NCBI GenBank assembly: GCA_038373885.1
Contig: JAWZYV010016590.1
Span: forward strand, 310,001-374,000
Source of the DNA: Cheiracanthium punctorium
Taxonomy: Eukaryota > Arthropoda > Arachnida > Araneae > Cheiracanthiidae
DNA length: 64,000 nt
Direction: 5' to 3'
Below are positions 47,177 to 60,014 of the stretch, one piece after another. The position numbers and the translations under genes were made by a program. Each line of letters opens with the position of its first letter. Position 1 is the stretch's first letter. Below the pieces are notes generated by a model. The model searched no databases. It worked only from the letters and a program-made list of their open reading frames with translations, and was not told the DNA's origin.

Positions 47177-47225
47177 TCACAAAAGGGTAACTTTGTGAAA
47201 AAAAAACAAAGTTACCCTTTTGTGA
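47177..47225. repeat. Perfect 20-bp hairpin, 9-nt loop
   Basis: TCACAAAAGGGTAACTTTGT (47,177-47,196) is followed by GAAAAAAAA and then the exact inverse (47,206-47,225). It could be the remnant of a MITE or a small RNA hairpin. At 49 nt it is shorter than usual animal microRNA precursors. Confidence 0.95.
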
Positions 47226-48769
47226 CCTTTTAACCAGGTAATACTTTTATTACACTATGTATTGCTGCTTTTGATAAGACATAATATATAGTTTTTCTAT
47301 CGATGGTAAAATTAAATTATTTTTATTTGTCTTCAAAAACATCGAATCATGCTTTGCTCTATTGAACCGTAGTCTTAAACACTGACAATAAAGTAAAATC
47401 CCACAGAGTCGTTTTGTTTGTTCCCGAGTCATAATATGAATTGTTAAATTCACCTTGTCCATTAATTTGTAGCGTTTGATAGAGATTAACGTTTTATAAT
47501 GAGACAGAACAATTAATATCGGCAAACAGTAGTGTATATTATAATTAGTTTACGTGACCCTGTAAATGAAGTACTTAACCTAGACATTCATCATTTTCAA
47601 TTGGTGTAGCAAATATCAATAACATACATAAGTTTAGTATCAATAAGTTGAACCGGCCTAATGGAATATCCAGTTTACCACGAAAATTTATTCTGATAAG
47701 CGAGATATTCCGTTATCCGGGATTACAATGACTATTTACTACGTATGTGAGCATTGAAAATTTATTACAGTAAACGGGGATATTCCTTTATCCGATATTC
47801 AATTAAGCGGGTCCGACATATGCGTATTTTCAGCTATGAGACACGGACAAATAGACCGTAAAACCTAAATCACAGCCATTTGTTAGAAAGTGCTAAAAAG
47901 GATCTACACTAAAAACTTTAAAAAAGAAAAAAATGCAACAGCCCTCTTCAAACACTGACGGCTCTCGTGTACGGTTTTAAGTTTTAGCTTAGTGGAAAGA
48001 AGAATTTCATACGTTCGAAATCAGGATTATGCTACAAAAAAAATGAAACGAATTCAGTTTTTATCTTATTTTTCCCCTTCCTGATCTTTTAGCAGGTTTC
48101 GAGTCTCGGCTATTCAAAATTCGCTGAGATTTGGACAAACGCCATTTGCAAAGACAAATATTCGGGATCAAATTGGAATGCTGGAATACAGAAGTAGTGG
48201 TGAAGGGGAGATGGAGAACCGCGGGAAGAGATAGGTGGGATGGAAAATTAGATGGCGAAAAAGGCAGAGCAAGGTTGACACAAATTAGACTTGTTCGGAG
48301 TTTGGTTACAGGAGTAAGTAATGAATATGTTAGTGAATTCGAGCTTCAAATTGCATCCGAGTGGTTGAATTTTGAATGGTGAAGCACATTCGGGAACAGC
48401 TTGTTTGACTAAAGATGATCTTGGTACTTCTTTTTATTTCTTTTAGTTTTTTGTTCATTTCACACAAGTATCTCGTTTCACCAAAGTTGAATGAAATACG
48501 TTTCTTCAGTTGCTTCTCCTCCATACATTACAATAGTAATTATTTCGAGCCCTAAAGAGTATTCTCAATTTCAAATGGAAGCCAAACACAATTTTTACTA
48601 TTCTTCGTAAGTTACATTTTATACAGTTTTACAAGGCATAAAGTGGTAATGTTAAATCTCTTGAGAATAGTGCCAAAATGTTCAATCCTTAACTGTCCAC
48701 TGCTACTGAATACATATGGCTGACTAACGTTCTCAAGCATGGTTAGGAAATTTACTTTTTGTAAACATT
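47226..48769. other. Gene-free stretch
   Basis: At about 47,650-47,830 repeated ATATTCC-TTATCCG strings suggest a decayed DNA transposon, but no termini can be set. The plus-strand frame 48,131-48,382 is purine-rich, of mixed composition and without a known domain; a GTAAGT string lies inside it near 48,313. Confidence 0.3.
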
Positions 48770-49094
48770 TACAGCTTCTGAGGAGGATCAATATTCAGAT
48801 CAAAATCTAAATATTAGTCCCCTTGAAGACCAATTCAAGAGGAGAAAATTCCAAGAAAAGAAGACTCAGAAGACTGTGGAGAGGAATTCTCGGAGAATAG
48901 CTATGAAAGGCGCATTTTGTGGCATAAGCTGCCACGCCCTTGTAAAAAAACAGACGTTAGTTTCTACAGCGAGGCTTAAAACAGACAGCTATGAACAACA
49001 ACAACAAAAAAAAACCCAAGAAATTTTTATTACAAATTATCTACCTATCTTTGTATTTAAACTGCCTGACAAAGCGTATTTATTAATTATTTAA
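48770..49094 (+). other. Weak candidate exon, Glu/Lys-rich
   Basis: The frame is open from a TAA at about 48,765 to a stop at 49,094. A possible splice acceptor ATTTACAG ends near 48,774, with a branch-point-like GACTAAC about 45 bp upstream. The translation starts SEEDQYSDQNLNISPLEDQF, then a basic stretch (KRRKFQEKK) and ends in a Gln run. Its composition is more protein-like than other frames here. A donor-like CTTGTAAAA occurs near 48,940. I recognise no family, and chance or an old element is possible. Confidence 0.2.
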
Positions 49095-50607
49095 CAGCGA
49101 GACAAGCTTTAGAAAAGGTAATTTAACAATAAGAATTTTGTTTCAAGCAGAAATATTCCTGGACCCATAAATCCGGGGTCATTTGATTAGTTTTTATTTA
49201 GCGGAAATCTAACTAGTTGAAAGCATTTATGTTCCTTATTACATTTTTAATTATGTTTTATTTCAGCATCATAAACAATATAAAGTTTGCACACGGGATT
49301 CTCCCGTACGCGGACAAACTTCCTTAATTCAGGGTGAGTACGGGAAGTACAGGCCATAATGGCATGATATTTGGGAAAGAGATTCTTTTGATGATTCATT
49401 TAAATAAATAAATGACAATAAGTCGTTGATAAGTATCTCTTCAAATTTACAAAACTTCCAAAATGTATTATGTTGCCGCTTCATGTAAAAATGGGCTTCA
49501 TAGGTCCATTGATTTTTTCGGGGCATGCGAAAGCCAGTGACTTGTCATTCGTGCAAGAGTTGCAGAGCAAAAATTTTTGAAACTTCAGCATCTTCGTCTG
49601 ATAAAGGATAAATATTATGCATTTTGTAAAGAAATAAAACAGGCCTCGTCACATCGCTTGCCAAACGATTAAATAACGCGTATAAAAAAAAAGGGAAACA
49701 GTACACTAACAACATGTGGAGATTAGCTAAGTTGCTTCTACATTCGCTCTCAGGCATGCAAAAATGAGTTCACGTAAGTATCACCCAGTCTTCCAAACAG
49801 TGGATTAAATTCTATCCTGACAATAATAATATTAATTTAAACAAGGTGAATAAAACCTTTTAATAAAAAAGAACAAGAAAATCAAAAGCACAAGAGACAA
49901 AGAATAACTTATTTGATCTCATAATGTATTATTCTATAGAAAACGAGACAGCGATTTAAAAGATACTAAGATTTACAGGATACATTCAGTTATTTAATGT
50001 TTTAATAAGAAAATTATTTGATTTATCAATCAACTACTAATATCTGTATTTTATATTGAAATTTTAATTTATTCCCGAGTAAAAATGTAACGTGCCTTCC
50101 ATTTTTTTATATTTTTACAATGACATGCAGCACTGGAAGCTTTACTAATACCGAGGTAATTTTTTATTTGGTTTGAAGAAACAAGAAAAAATATATTTGT
50201 TGCATTTAAAAGGATAACATTTCTTTTCGGGCTCATGAGGCTGAATAATAAACAGTCCACAAAAGTAGCACTTACAAGGCTTCGTGCACTTAAATTTTAA
50301 ACCATGTTAATGCAGTAGTGCAGTTTCTGATGACAGCTGACAGGTAAGCACATAATGGCTTCTGTGACAGGCTTACAGCGTACTTTTTACTGTTGCAGTG
50401 CTTAAATGGGAGTTTCAAGAATTAAATAAAAAGAAATAATACTTCAAAATTTGATCATTTTTGAAACATGTTAATTTTTTTTTTCAGTATATTAAATGTT
50501 GCCTATGAAAAGATATTTTGATAATAATTATTAATCTAGAAATTTTGCTAGAGTTTTATAAAAAGTGTTTTGATGATGTTAAATTTAAGTTTAAAAAAAG
50601 AAATTAC
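49095..50607. other. Gene-free stretch
   Basis: No gene or element is recognised. Confidence 0.4.
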
Positions 50608-50700
50608 TAAAATAACTCCTTTCGTGAATAAAATAACTCCTTTCGTGAGTAAAATAACTCCTTTCTGAAAAATTACTAAAATAACTCCTTTCGTGAATTA
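50608..50700. repeat. Minisatellite, unit about 22 bp
   Basis: TAAAATAACTCCTTTCGTGA occurs four times with slight variation (GAAT, GAGT or a shortened TTTCTGAAAAAT). The first and last units share the leading AATTACTAAAATAACTCC. Confidence 0.95.
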
Positions 50701-53700
50701 CTATTATTTATGTATCCATAAATTACTGCTATATTTAAAAAAATGCTCAGTTGTATATCACGTTACAAAAAGTGCTTTGAAGGTTGAATATTTGAAATAT
50801 TCTCATGAAAGAATTGCTAATGTTTTAATGATATTTTTACATATAAAATATCTTACTCAATATTATATATTTTTTTCTTTTATATTAAAATACTGCAACT
50901 ATTGAATCAAAGACTATGTGTAAACTGTCTATTTTTATCCAAGAGAGCAGTTGAATAATAGTGATATAGTGACTTGCTAATTTAGAATGTATATCCCCTC
51001 AGTAATAATGTATATTTCAACAAATAATTTATTGCAATTTATTAATTTACAATTTTATTAAAGTTAGCATAGTTACGGACTTACAATACAATTGCATACA
51101 CTTTATATTATTCAGACAAGTAAACATTCAGTAACAAACTGTTTTCAAGAATTTTGTGAACATCAAACTACTGTAAGTAGCTAATTAACATAAATAAATG
51201 CAATTTTTCTTTGCATGGGGATAGCAAATAAATTAATAAATGTTAACATTAATAAAACTAATTAAATTGGGGCATTTGCCGTCACATTTTATGTCATTTA
51301 ATTAGTTTTGACTGCTTGCAGGTTTGTAAACTTCGATTTATTCTATTGATTTGACTTAATTTTTGATTTTTGTAATTAAACAAGTTTATAAGTAACTGCA
51401 AAATACTGTATTTTTCAATTTCATTTTACAGAAGTACAATATTATGACTGTATCATTTTAAAACTGTATAGCTCCTGTGATATATGTTTTCAGCAAACTA
51501 AGCATTTACGCTTGTATGAACAGGGCCGGTTCTAAATACGCCACCTGTATGAATTTATTTTTTTGGATGCATTTATGCATTCCTTTTTAGTTCGACATTC
51601 CAGCAAACAACAACAATAACAACAAATACAATCATATAAAATTAAATTACAAATTTTCTTATGAAACAACAGAGGAAAATCCTACTTAGAGAAAAAATAC
51701 TCGTTATTTTACCTGAAAGACATCGAACTTTATTGTACGCAGGTCATGATCATGCACGTGAGTTGAAAAGTTGCAAAACTCGGGTTGTAGTTCGAAGAAA
51801 AAAACCCTCTGTTTTTAGTCTTGATACACAAATTCAAATAAACTAAAAGCACCATGGTCTCAAAAAATTTCAGATGGTTCTCCATAAGCTGCTTTACACA
51901 CTGTAATAAGCGAAAAAAACTTGTGCCTTTTGTGAAATTTTCAGAAAATATTCTTAAACATGGATCTAAACTGCAAGATTTTTCAAAGAGTGACACGTTT
52001 TGCGAAAATTTCCGATTTTTAAGAATTTTTTCTAAAAGTTTTGGAACTGATACAGGTTTATCGTTTATTTCAGTATGTAGTACACCTTGGAAAGAGACAG
52101 TTTCAAAATTTTGAAGTACCTGACATAATTAGTTTAATTTTTACTTATGTACCAAAATCACATGATTTTTTCGAACTACACCGTTAAGTGCCATCGGGAT
52201 TTTTTTAAAGAAGGTGGGTGAAAAAAAAAACTTCTGTAGAGTTCATTTTTCATGCTGATTGCTTAAAATTCGACATTTTAGTTCAAAAGTTCGTTTTGAA
52301 TCCAATTTCATCAGTGCTTTCCCAAATTTGATGTACTTTTTATGTTATTTAACTAATTTATTTGGATTTACTGAGTTTTGCTTCTGTAGGAAGAATTTAT
52401 CAAGTTTTGGAATAGTATGAATTCATCATTAATGTACGAATTCATTTATCTTAACTCCCGCAGTCATCACATACCAGACCAACAGTAGAAATTTGGCTTA
52501 GGTCAATTTCGTACAAGCAATCATACAGCGATGATGCTATCTCAGTTGATCCTTTCATTTGCATATTTTGTATCCATGCATAACAAAACGTGTTTTCTTT
52601 GGCAGTTGGACTTTGCAATGTCCGACACAAATTGTAAAATTGCCCATGTGAGCTTGCCATGAATAGGCTGTCTGGTCCGGCGCCTTGGGGAAAGGCAAAT
52701 TTTTACGGCAGTCTAATGATAAAATGATTAGACATTAAAATTATGTTTGAAAAATAATTAAAAGTCGATAAAAACTGACTTAATCACAGTAAAATACACA
52801 AAAAGCACAAAATACGTGAAAAATATTGATACAATGATGGTAATAATGAAAAGAACAATTTAGAAAAAAAATGTCTGAAATTTTACAAGTTTTGCAGCCA
52901 AAGAAAATGTGCTGAGTACGATCAGCTGAGGATACGACTTTTGATACGGGTCGAATCAACATTCTATAACGAATTATGCGGAAGTCTGCAAGGTGGATTT
53001 TCAGAGTTTCACAGAAGTAAAGGATTTTCAGAGCTTTATTTCAAAGGTTTAGAATTTTTTGGTTAAAAATTTTATTAGTAGGAATGCACAAAGATTGATT
53101 CAAAGAAAAAAAAAATGACGTTATAATCACAATGTGATTGTTTTGGTTTTAACGAGTTTTGCATTTGGCCGACCCGTGTGATATGTAGATGAACAATAAC
53201 ACTTAGGCATAAGGAAAGTACAATTGTGCATTAATATAAAAAACTTACATAAGACTCCAGTAACTAAGTGCAAATTATCTATACTCAAATGGATTAAAAA
53301 CAGCGAGTAGATTTTGACTCCCCCTCCCCCTCATTCGGCCGTGTGTGGTGTACACCCTGCACACATGGTGCAAACTGGCCCTGTGCAAAAACACTAATTC
53401 TGGACAATACATGATCTCTAATAGATTTCGAAATTTCAATATGATTTTGCAAAAAGTGTTAGAATTCCTACCATTTCGGGCATAAAATGATGATTGTTTT
53501 CCGGTAATTACTGTATCCAATTACTAGCCAGTCCTCTTCCTCTGTTTGATCTAGATGACATATAAAGTCATTTCAGACCTTCATCACTAAGTACAAGGAC
53601 ATTAGAGACCAGATTAGAAAGAAAAAAGTTTGGTTTTAGTGCTTTATTTTTTCTTTTGTTTCTTTCAGATTTACTTTACATGTTCATTTAAAAACTCAGT

Positions 53701-54405
53701 TAAGCTAATCAATGGTTTTTCTTTGAGCTGGTATACGCATTTTTTTTCTTTTATTTTTCGTTCTTCTTCCCTTTTCTTTTACTGCCCGACTTCTGAACTT
53801 CTACCACAATTCTAGCAATCGTTCATAAACACTAAAGTTTTTTTCTTTTTTTTTAACAGCTAATTCTCATTGCTGCGAAGTAAAATTATTACTTGTTATA
53901 AATAAAATTTTGTTTGTTTTCTAGAAGAGTTACTGTATTAACATTACTATTAGTACATTTTGAACTTGTCTTTCTTAATAGAGTGATAATTACTATGAGA
54001 AATGAAAATTCTGTAAAGTTAATAAGTCAGAAAAATGCATTATAGAATTCAAAGGACAATAATGATCTGTTAGTCGAGAGAAATGTAAGTTGTTTCTCAC
54101 ATTTGCATTTCTATAAAGTTAAGTAACGCAAACTTAAAAAAAATTCTGATTATTCCCAGCAGAAAGATCAGTTTAAAATGTAAAGATCAGTTTAAAATGC
54201 AAATAATCTATATTTCATAAAATTCAAATAGAATGGCTATAGAGTAGTAGTATTCAAATAGAATACTACTGCTCTATTTCATACATTTTAAGTATGCATA
54301 TATTTACATTCACTTTTTGATTCAATACCACAAGCTTTTTTACTTGAATCAAGTTTCTAGCATCTGATTGAAACTACTAAAAATCATCCCCTCTCATTTG
54401 CAATA
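50701..54405. other. Gene-free stretch; possible hAT terminus at 51,524
   Basis: CAGGGCCGGTTCTAAATACG at about 51,524 resembles a hAT terminus without a matching partner. A GGTCCGGCGCCTTGGGG string near 52,675-52,692 is of the same style. A small hairpin (TAGTAGTATTC-AAT-GAATACTACT) lies near 54,246-54,272, beside a 20-bp direct repeat (AAGATCAGTTTAAAATG). The frame 51,661-52,114 shows no recognised domain. Confidence 0.35.
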
Positions 54406-55029
54406 CAGGGTATTTATAATAAAAATTCCCCGATTCAGTTGTGTAAAGCGAAAACTACTGATCAGAATACAGATTTGCAGTAAACCTTAAGGAGACTATC
54501 GGACAGAAGTTTGTGTGGAAATAAACTATTCCAAAAAATCACCACCAGATGGTGCTTTGTGTGTTTTATAATGTTATTGTTTATGACATCCGAATTCTCC
54601 CATCGCGCATTCGTCCTAAAATTATGTGAAAAGCTACCTGGTGGTGATTTTTTGAACTAATCTCTTTTACCACTCAAATCCCTCGCTCACGGTCTCATTT
54701 TGGTGTAAATTTAGTAGTACTATGGATAGTAGTTTTCACTGTACACCTCTTTGAACCTGTTAAAAGCCAACCCATGCCCAAGTGTATAAAGAATGGTGCT
54801 GAAGGGCCATCTGAACATGGAAAACGGCTGAAAATCTAAAGTCCCACGTTCGGGACTTTCGTATGGTTGTCGATCAGGAGTTTTGGTCGGTTTTCTCCAG
54901 ATGTAGCATGAACACCCTATAAAACATCTTCGCATGAAAGCACCCTCCCCAGTAGGCAGATAACCCTCGTGTAGACTTGCTATAGCACAAAACTCACTGA
55001 ACCGGGGAACTTAAATAATGAACACTCTG
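54406..55029. mobile_element. Tc1/mariner-type MITE, 624 bp
   Basis: The left end CAGGGTATTTATAATAAAAA and the right end, read inward, CAGAGTGTTCATTATTTAAG both continue through TTCCCCG-TTCAGT. TA flanks both sides (54,404-54,405 and 55,030-55,031). Inside, TCACCACCAGATGGTG (about 54,539-54,554) and CACCTGG-type inverse sequence near 54,640 form a second inverted repeat around AAAAAATCACCACC/GGTGGTGATTTTTT. A minus-strand frame (54,720-54,935) has no transposase motif. Confidence 0.85.
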
Positions 55030-55036
55030 TATATTA

Positions 55037-55784
55037 CAGTGAAACCTCTCCGAGCGGCCACCCCTGATTAGCAGTCACCCCTATAAACGGCCAATTTTTC
55101 AATGCGTGGATTTTCCGGCTCATAGACTTAATATTAAAATAACCTCTATCAGCGGGCACTCGACCCCCTCTAAACGGCCACCGAGTGGAATCGCCCACAT
55201 CTCATTTTTCGGGAAATTGTACTCACTCTACGCTTTGATTTTGAGCGGGTAGAACGCGAGGTTAGGTTTATGGTAGGATAAAGACCCAGGAATAACTTGC
55301 GAAGTCCATGCCCACTGTTTCTCCACCCTTTAATAGAGGCAGGGTAAAAGATTGAATCTGTTCTGTCCCTGACGAGGAATTTTCCGATGTTTGTAATGGC
55401 AAGCAAGCTAAACTTTCAACACAAGCGACTTTAGGGAAAATCGATGGAATTATCGGAAATTCTGAATCGGTTACTGATCCTGCTTTTTAAATTAAAAAAC
55501 GAAATTGAAAAAATGGTTGTTTCAGAGAAAAGAAAAAACTTAAAACAGACATAAATTCTATCCTTTTTCCAAAAAATGTGAGAAAACATTAAATGAAGTA
55601 CTATTTTCTCTTTGGATACGTTTTAAATTTCCTTTTAAATATGGAATATGTGTCAGACTTGTTTATATTACACATTATAGCAATTATCTTATAATAGTAA
55701 ATAAAAACCTTCAGAGCGGCCAACCCCTCTGAGCTGCAAAATATTCTCGGCACGGTGAGGTGCCCGCTCAGAGAGGTTTCACTG
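55037..55784. mobile_element. pogo/Tigger-type MITE, 748 bp
   Basis: It starts CAGTGAAACCTCTCCGAGCG and ends, read inward, CAGTGAAACCTCTCTGAGCG, with TA on both sides (55,035-55,036 and 55,785-55,786). GAGCGG-C-ACCCCT-like motifs are repeated near both ends (for example 55,050-55,065, 55,150-55,185 and 55,712-55,735). The inside holds a 78-residue minus-strand frame without a recognised domain, so the element is nonautonomous. It begins 5 bp after the target site of the preceding mariner-type MITE. Confidence 0.9.
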
Positions 55785-55786
55785 TA

Positions 55787-57240
55787 TACAAGTCCGATCA
55801 TTCAAGAATCAAGTAGCTTATAGCTCAGCATTGTGCAACAAACAGGCATCTTCTTCATCTGATCAGATAAGCATCATAGCACAATTTCATTGTTACACAT
55901 TCCAACATACAATAGACCTCGTAAACTCCCTCTACGTACTCATCCATTTTCTGAACGAAAGCGAAGGAATAAAAAAAAAAAAAACCAAGAATCATTTGAA
56001 TTATATTCCAGAAACTCCTCCCACTTTTCTAAAGTTCTGGTTCATTAATTACACCGTAACTTCCCTCTCTAAGGTAGCTCAGTGTTCTCCTAAACGTCAG
56101 TCAACAACACTGACGACACTAAACGATCCCATCTTGAAAGTGAGATTCATTTTTTTTTCTTGTTGTTGTTGTTTCTTTCTTTATTTCCTTCATCTTGAAG
56201 AGACGTCTAGTCAATCAATATTCCAAGCATTCGCTGTACACCATTTTTCTTTCGAAAAGTGTGGAGGTAGTTTAGTGTTGATGATGCCAGCGCGTTTACT
56301 GTATTATCTGGGATTCTTAATTCTTTAGATTTATATATTTTTCTTGCTTTCGTCTTCTTTTTTTCTTCTGGTAATTTATTAAACGAAACAAAATAGATTG
56401 TGATAAGAAAATTCCGTGTTCTTGATAATGCTAAGGAAATTATATGTTTTTTTTTTTTTTCTTTATAGCTTACTTTACTTCTCTTTTTTCAAACTGTGGC
56501 GGGAAAGTAAAACAACTATAATTTCAGTCTTTGGAAAAAAAGTAAAAAAGTAAAATATTAAGCTGAAGGGGGGAAAATAAGAAACTACTCATTTCGCTGT
56601 CGGTTGTTTATCTTCATAATTGCCTACAGGACTTTTTAATAATAGTTTGTCGAAACCCATGTACCAAACTGTTAAAGCAACGATCATTTGAAGATTGCTC
56701 TAAGAAACCACACACGAAGCAAGAATATATGCATATGAGTTATTTAACACTATTTATCATGAAATGCTATACAAACAAAATTCATGTAAATTCAAAATAA
56801 AAAAAAATACTAATAAAAATACAATGAATTATAGTTACCAGGATTTCTCCTAAATTAGTAAAATACTGGAATATTATTTGTTGATTTTATTCTGAATTTT
56901 TATCCAATCATTTTCCATAAGCCATCAAAATGATCTTTAGAGGTTCATGTTTAATTTTCAGCCTACTTTGGTTTGAGTGCATTAAGTGAAGTCCATACTG
57001 TCATCGCTATGTACAGGCGGTGTACAGGCTATGAAAAAAAGTTTTTGCACGTCAGTCAAAAATACAAGAGTCATATTTAAACTATTGTTCTCCATAAACG
57101 TAAATCATATCATATATAATAATATCGTCTCATTATTTTTATTTTTTATTTTTTTAAATGTATTTCCAAAATCTAAAGAGTTACTAACAAAACTAAAATG
57201 GGAAATTTTGCTGTTACTCGAACATCTTTTTTAACCTAGT
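55787..57240. other. Gene-free stretch
   Basis: It contains the longest non-transposon open frame of the window (55,831-56,328 on the plus strand, 165 residues). The product is a mix of low-complexity Lys, Phe and Cys runs from A- and T-tracts with no domain I recognise, and is most likely a chance frame. Confidence 0.4.
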
Positions 57241-57302
57241 CAGTGCCGGATTAAGACAGCGCGGGGCCTGTAGCAAATGTTGCCAAGGGGCCCTTAGTTC
57301 AG
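57241..57302 (+). mobile_element. hAT-type terminus, partial
   Basis: CAGTGCCGGATTAAGACAGC followed by GGGGCCTG...AAGGGGCCC is characteristic of a hAT end. A comparable end in inverse orientation occurs at 59,300-59,347 (read inward CAGGGCCGGATCAAGG), but the flanking octamers AACCTAGT and ACTATCTT do not match, so the two ends are probably from different insertions. Confidence 0.5.
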
Positions 57303-59299
57303 TGAAGGTTTTCTTTTTTTTTAAGGGGAGGATTTCACTCCTCACTACAGTACTATAGATAAATTAACCGAGAAAATAAATAGTGCTAATTATATTATTT
57401 TTTATTTTTAGTGTGAGTTAATTAGTTAATGGGATTGTTAATGCTAATTGATGTAAAAAAACTAAAACTTCCCACGTATTAGATTTGGGAGGGATTTAGT
57501 CTAAATCTTCCTCCCTCGCCCTTCCCGGCGCTGATGTCTAGGTTTTGTGTGATAGTAAAATGAAACAACTTTTATGAACTTTACTTGATTTAGTAAGAGC
57601 AAATGAGAGCTAACACTAGGCAAATCAATTTCTCCTAGTAAAAAGGCGTGCGGAAAAAATGCCCCTCAAAATAAAAAATATTTATTTTTTTTTTTGGAGG
57701 GGGGTAAATAGATAGTGAGTCCGAATATGTTTAAAGGTATTTATATCTACAACTCCGTTTTTTTTATGAACGTTCATGGGTATATATTCGAGTTTCTAAC
57801 ATACCTACCCCCTTTCCCATATGCAAACATACAACTTGGCAAGTTTACATACACTGATAATTGTTTCTATAAATTTTTAGAACCTTCGAAAACAAAATGT
57901 ACTTTAAACTTTGAATTTAAACACAGTTTTTTCCCCTCTAAAAATAAATACTTGTAAAATGATTATTTGGAAGGTCTTTACTAATACTAGGTTACACATT
58001 TTTAACGCCATTTGTTTAATGGGTTAATTCGTAAGAGACCAAACTGGGGATAGGCAGATATAGCGTACTATACTTCCACTAACAAAATGCACTGCATGGA
58101 CGGAACGCATTCAAACGGCACATGCGTATAGAGGAGAATTGCTACTTCCCCAACGCTTAAAGCACTTTTAAACGCCATTTCGTTCAATGTTCTATAAGCA
58201 TGTGTGCATTACTTTTCAACCTACCCTCGTAAAAATGATCTAAAATATTTTGTTAAAAATTTTTCAATGTTTTCTTAATATAATAATCGATATAATAAAT
58301 AATTAAAAATTCGGATAAAACGTTCATTATCGTATTACTTTCAAATGTTTTTGCTGGATATAATAATCTTAAATGTGATCAAGTATTTTGTCAGTTTCTT
58401 TGTGGAGCTTGAGTATCAGAAAACCTCTTTGTTTTCAGTTTGCCAGAGGTTATGGCTTCCCGGACACCCGACAATCTTGGCTTTGTGCAAAGATCCCCCG
58501 TTCTAATTACTTTATCTGAAAGAACTTACTGAATATCACGACCTTGGCCTGTGATTTCGTCAGGTCAAAAACAATTCCTTTACATTTAACGCGGTTAATT
58601 TCTATGTTTAATATGATAATTTATCAGAATTGTGAGGTCTCAAAATATAATAAATGGCTTACATACTATATATTATTACCGTTCGAAATACTAATTCGAA
58701 ATGCCCATGTTCAAACATTGCAAAATGTAAAAAATAAAAATAAAAAATAATTCAAGCCTAATACCAAAAGCTTTCTAAAGATGGCTTACCGCCTACTCCA
58801 TACATCTTCGAATATCGCCAAAGTCACCCCTCCCCTTTTTACTCTAAAATAAAAGAACTTAGGGACGGCCCAACATCCGATTAAATACCATCCTTATATC
58901 TACCACAAAAACAAAAGTTAATGCCCAATATTTAAATAAAAATTATTGTTTCGTGTGGGACTATCTTTTTTTATGGTGCGCTTTTTTTATTCCTACATTC
59001 CTATGGACTTCGGCTCATGCAGAAGCTCAGCTCGCTTTCCAGAGAAAATGATCAGAAATAGCCACAAATATTTTCTGCACATAGTCATTTTGAAAAGTTT
59101 AATTACAACTTATTTATATCTGTTACTGCAAAAGCCCCTGAAAGGATCTGGGTCGATAGGCTACAGCCTACTTAGCCTAATTAATAATCCGTAATGCAAT
59201 TTTGTGAGTGGCGATTAGTTGGCAGATTCACATACGCATCCATTTTAAGGAAGTAAAATAAGATTGTTACCTTAATTTCTCTTTTCTTGGGAGGGGAGG

Positions 59300-59347
59300 T
59301 CGCCCCCTCCGACACCCTCCCTTTAATTCGTCCTTGATCCGGCCCTG
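59300..59347 (-). mobile_element. hAT-type terminus, partial
   Basis: Read inward from 59,347 on the minus strand: CAGGGCCGGATCAAGGACGA, then a G-rich AAAGGGAGGG...GAGGGGGCGACC. The style matches hAT ends seen elsewhere in the window. The other end is not identified with confidence. Confidence 0.5.
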
Positions 59348-60014
59348 ACTATCTTATTTCATTTTGGCACTTAGTTTTCTTTCCATGCTTTGTTTATTTC
59401 TGGATTCATTCTAAGGCATTACTTAAGTGGGTGTCCAAGGGTCTGAATACCCCCTCCCCCAAGTTGCGATTTTTGTCAACAAAAAGATAATGATGATGAC
59501 TTTTTTTTCTTGTTTTTTGAAAAATTCTGCCTTTCCCCCCGTTTGGACCCTCTCTGAATTTTTTTTTCTGGCTACCGCATGTTTTGTTCCACAGTGTGTT
59601 GAATACACTCCTGTATAAGTGTCTTATTGCTGTCTTTAGAATACTCATTCAGTTTCACCTAGGTAATCAGTTAAATAAATAATGCGAGCATTTAACAGCT
59701 ACATTAAGTTTATGCATATTCTTTCAAGAAGTTATCTACAATGGACTTACAGTTCCATAATAGAGCTTCAAAAACTGTCTTATCCCCCCCCCCCCAAAAA
59801 AAAAGTAAGAAAATCTTAAACACTTTCACGTTTTAAATACGCACTAAAGTGCCATATATTAAAAGCGTATCATAATTCATGCGTCCTCCCTATTTTCTTT
59901 CCTTATTCCATTAAGTTGGAAAGTGTATCATTATTCATGAGTGCCGTATTTTTCTCCCTTGTTCCATAAAACACATCTGGAATCGAAATCTATCTTAAAA
60001 TCGTATACTGAATC

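Noticed and set aside
47177..47225. MicroRNA gene
   Set aside because: The hairpin is only 49 nt with a perfect stem; typical animal precursors are longer with bulges. Reported as a hairpin only.
50608..50700. CRISPR array
   Set aside because: Units are directly adjacent with no unique spacers, and the DNA is eukaryotic; it is a minisatellite.
55831..56328. Longest non-transposon open frame, 165 residues, plus strand
   Set aside because: The product contains long Lys, Phe and Cys runs from A- and T-tracts and no recognisable domain; one frame of this length is expected by chance in 64 kb on six frames.
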